Assembly: GCA_937872275.1 (NCBI GenBank) | Contig: CALMSE010000044.1 | Location: forward strand, 1 to 7,058 | Length of the DNA: 7,058 nucleotides | Direction: 5' to 3' | DNA from: an uncultured Leucobacter sp. | GTDB taxonomy: Bacteria > Actinomycetota > Actinomycetes > Actinomycetales > Microbacteriaceae | Part shown: one piece after another, positions 5,782 to 7,058 of the stretch | Layout of the letters: every line of letters starts with the position of its first letter | How positions within the stretch are numbered: the first letter of the stretch is position 1 | Position numbers and translations under genes: made by a program | Notes under the pieces: model-generated | Database searches by the model: none | What the model was told of the DNA's origin: nothing | Seen by the model: the letters and a program-made list of their open reading frames with translations, nothing else

Positions 5782-6008
5782 GCGCCGGCGCTGATGGGCT
5801 CGGCCCCCTCGTCCCGCCGCGACCGTGATGTACCCGACCCAACGCCGTCAGCGACTTCTGTCCTCCGAACCGAAATCCGGCCGGTTGAGCCGTGGCGCGG
5901 CGGATCCGCTGTTGTACTGGTTCGAAATATGCGTCAGTCCGGGGCGCCGTTCGCAACGGGGTCAGGGCGGAATCGCACAACGCTCGAAGCAGGGGGGAAC
6001 TGCGGATC
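5782..6008. other. Gap before the Cys-rich protein gene; regulatory at most
   Basis: No credible gene: the only open frame entering from upstream (from GTG 5892) reads as Arg-rich, non-protein-like sequence. The most promoter-like part is the AT-richer stretch 5911-5932 (TTGTAC, TTCGAA, AAATAT), but no -35/-10 pair with normal spacing was found. A small inverted repeat AACCG (5868-5872) / CGGTT (5882-5886), with CCGGCCGG inside it, could be an operator. A G-run, AGGGGGGA (5991-5998), serves as the ribosome site for ATG 6009, about 10 bases away. Confidence 0.4.
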
Positions 6009-6701
6009 ATGGTCACGACGGCGGACACATCCATCGAATACTGCATCGAGCAGCTCGCAGTCACCGGGGCTCCGAACATGCTGCTGCTGCCGGCAACGGC
6101 GGGCGTGCTCCTGGTCGCGGGCGCGCTGCTGCTGCTGCGTTCGACGCGCAAGCGCAAGGCGCTGCCGGTGCTGCTCGCCATTCCGGTGCTCGTGATCGCG
6201 ATGGGCTGGGGTTCGGGCGCCGCGCCCGCGCAGGCGGCGACCGGGGCGCAGGAGTGCGTCACGGCCGAGGCTCCCGCGCCCGGGAACCCCGCGCCCGAGC
6301 ATCCCGGACCCGGGACTCCCCCGGAGCCGCCGGCCGAGATCGTGTGCCCGGAGGGGCAGGAAGCGGTCGACGGCGCGTGCGCGTGCCCCGCGGATCAAGA
6401 ACTGATCGACGGCGCGTGCGTCGCGGTGCCGCAGGAGTGCGAGCCCGGCCAGCAGTGGAACGGCTCCGAGTGCGTGTCGATCGTGTGCGGTGGGAATGAG
6501 GTGCTGAACGAGAACAATCAGTGCGTATGCGCCTGGTCGTGGGAAGAAGGCGAAGATGAGGGGCCGCCGGTCTTCGCGGGCTACGTGCGGATCGGCGGCG
6601 TGTGCCGTCCCGCGCGCGCCTTCTGCGACGACCTGACGCAGCTTTACTTCAACGACCCGCCTGGCGAGTTCCTCTGCCAGGATCCGAATCCCGTTCCGTG
6701 A
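6009..6701 (+). CDS. Cys-rich exported protein with N-terminal LAxTG sorting-like signal
   Basis: Not a family I recognise; 230 residues in distinct blocks. Residues 16-50 look like a complete cell-wall sorting signal of the LAxTG type used by class E sortases in high-GC Gram-positives: LAVTG (16-20), a hydrophobic stretch (about 24-43), then the basic RSTRKRK (44-50). Such signals belong at the C-terminus, yet here this one is 16 residues from the start. It runs straight into a second unit resembling a Sec signal peptide: RKRK, hydrophobic 51-66, and AQA-ATG (cleavage expected after A76). A Pro/Gly-rich linker (88-109) follows, then a Cys-rich domain with 13 cysteines from C83 on, including four repeat units at 113-173, and a C-terminal part with C199, C206 and C223. 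The start ATG 6009 is chosen because the upstream extension to GTG 5892 is Arg-rich and unlike protein. The protein is probably surface-exposed, with disulphides. A fusion of two gene ends is possible. Confidence 0.75.
   Translation: MVTTADTSIEYCIEQLAVTGAPNMLLLPATAGVLLVAGALLLLRSTRKRKALPVLLAIPVLVIAMGWGSGAAPAQAATGAQECVTAEAPAPGNPAPEHPGPGTPPEPPAEIVCPEGQEAVDGACACPADQELIDGACVAVPQECEPGQQWNGSECVSIVCGGNEVLNENNQCVCAWSWEEGEDEGPPVFAGYVRIGGVCRPARAFCDDLTQLYFNDPPGEFLCQDPNPVP
6345..6527 (+). repeat. Four 13-14-residue Cys repeats in the exported protein
   Basis: Units begin at residues 113 (CPEGQEAVDGACA), 126 (CPADQELIDGACV), 144 (CEPGQQWNGSECV) and 160 (CGGNEVLNENNQCV). They share C-x2-[GD]-Q-x2-[VIW]-[DN]-G-x1-2-C-[VA]; the fourth is degenerate. 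The first two are adjacent and share an exact 15-base repeat (TCGACGGCGCGTGCG at 6367-6381 and 6406-6420), a 39-base period, indicating a fairly recent duplication. The Cys spacing recalls TIL- or EGF-like small disulphide domains, but no named domain is claimed. Confidence 0.75.
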
Positions 6702-6735
6702 GGCGACGATTCCCGCGGCATCCCATAACGATTCG

Positions 6736-6748
6736 GCGCCTTCGGCGC
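6736..6748 (+). terminator. Weak hairpin between the last two genes
   Basis: GCGCC (6736-6740) pairs with GGCGC (6744-6748) around a TTC loop, 35 bases after the stop at 6701. There is no T-run and the stem is short, so termination here is only a possibility. The octamer TTCGGCGC occurs twice in this stretch (6732-6739, 6741-6748). Confidence 0.25.
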
Positions 6749-6754
6749 GCTCGG

Positions 6755-6783
6755 GTGACGTGCGTGCCGCGGCCTGGCAGTAT
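6755..6783 (+). promoter_or_regulatory. Possible promoter for a leaderless transcript
   Basis: GTGACG (6755-6760) and CAGTAT (6778-6783) are 17 bases apart. With the usual 6-base gap after the -10 box, transcription would begin exactly at the A of ATG 6790. The gene has no Shine-Dalgarno site, which fits a leaderless mRNA, common in actinobacteria. The -10 match is only partial. Confidence 0.4.
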
Positions 6784-6789
6784 TGAGCC

Positions 6790-7058
6790 ATGGCGAGTGT
6801 TGCGGTCTACCCCGACCGAGTGGTGATCCGCCTGAGTGCTGCGGAGAAGGCGCTCGCCCTGCGCCGCAGGGATCTGGTGCTCGATCGCGCCGCGATCACC
6901 TCGGCCCTCATCACCGACGACCCGTGGGTCTGGCTGCGCGGCGTGCGCTCGCCGGGCGCGCACCTGCCGGGCAGGCTCGCCCTCGGCACCTGGCGGGGCC
7001 TCGGCGGGCGCGAGTTCGCGCTCGTCTGCGTGCTCGGGCCCCAGGACGGGGTGTGGCC
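6790..7058 (+). CDS. PH-like hypothetical protein (N-terminal part)
   Basis: The first 89 codons of a gene that runs off the window. It begins VAVYPDRVVIRLSAAEKALALRRRDLVLDRAAIT and has a central GVRSPGAHLPGRLALGTWRG segment (51-70), followed by beta-strand-like FALVCVL (76-82). This pattern matches, from memory, small actinobacterial proteins of unknown function predicted to fold like a bacterial pleckstrin-homology domain (strands, then a conserved G-x-x-x-PG and LPGR-x-x-x-GTWR). An in-frame TGA at 6784-6786 makes ATG 6790 the first possible start. There is no ribosome site. The function is unknown; the family guess is moderate, the coding call good. Confidence 0.75.
   Translation, partial: MASVAVYPDRVVIRLSAAEKALALRRRDLVLDRAAITSALITDDPWVWLRGVRSPGAHLPGRLALGTWRGLGGREFALVCVLGPQDGVW

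Noticed and set aside
5919..5928. T-loop-like GGTTCGAAAT, possible tRNA
   Set aside because: No acceptor stem, anticodon arm or D arm could be fitted around it.
5892..6008. N-terminal extension of the Cys-rich protein to GTG 5892
   Set aside because: The extension is Arg-rich with no hydrophobic or conserved pattern, and the G-run at 5991-5998 is well placed for ATG 6009.
6080..6140. CTG runs in the membrane segment of the exported protein
   Set aside because: Two short runs of Leu codons, too short to call microsatellites and expected in a GC-rich hydrophobic helix.

Overview
The window is very GC-rich (around 70% by eye), with genes packed tightly on the + strand, ATGA/GTGA stop-start overlaps and long meaningless antisense ORFs. 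Together with the protein families seen, this points to a high-GC actinobacterium. The form of the CPBP protease, the protoporphyrinogen-oxidase-like protein and the YtxH/holin/DUF3618 trio suggest Microbacteriaceae, perhaps a Leucobacter-like organism; the genus is a guess. No tRNA, rRNA, CRISPR array, insertion sequence or prophage was found. Every gene I accept is on the + strand.

Layout. (1) 3-782: C-terminal part of class II glycyl-tRNA synthetase (glyS), cut by the window start. (2) 791-2062: CPBP-family intramembrane protease with a low-complexity tail built on a 27-bp tandem repeat. Its stop overlaps the start of (3) 2059-3459: a protoporphyrinogen/coproporphyrinogen-oxidase-like flavoprotein with a degraded flavin-binding N-terminus. 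A hairpin follows, then an AT-rich promoter island. (4) 3636-4773: three small membrane-protein genes joined by ATGA overlaps: YtxH-like, Phage_holin_3_6 (YqjE-like) and DUF3618. (5) A 180-bp gap with a possible promoter and a leader that can fold in several exclusive ways, then hemD (uroporphyrinogen-III synthase, 4954-5739). (6) A 269-bp gap, then 6009-6701: an unrecognised Cys-rich exported protein that begins with what looks like a LAxTG cell-wall sorting signal followed by a signal peptide. (7) 6790-end: the start of a PH-like hypothetical protein, probably from a leaderless mRNA.

How they fit. hemD and the oxidase-like gene suggest a haem-biosynthesis neighbourhood, interrupted by a membrane/envelope operon whose architecture resembles E. 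coli yqjD-yqjE-yqjK. The CPBP protease is translationally coupled to the oxidase homologue. The most unusual item is the 6009-6701 protein; next are the trio operon, the hemD leader and the eroded flavin site of the oxidase homologue. None of the gene-free gaps exceeds 300 bases, but each is described below.
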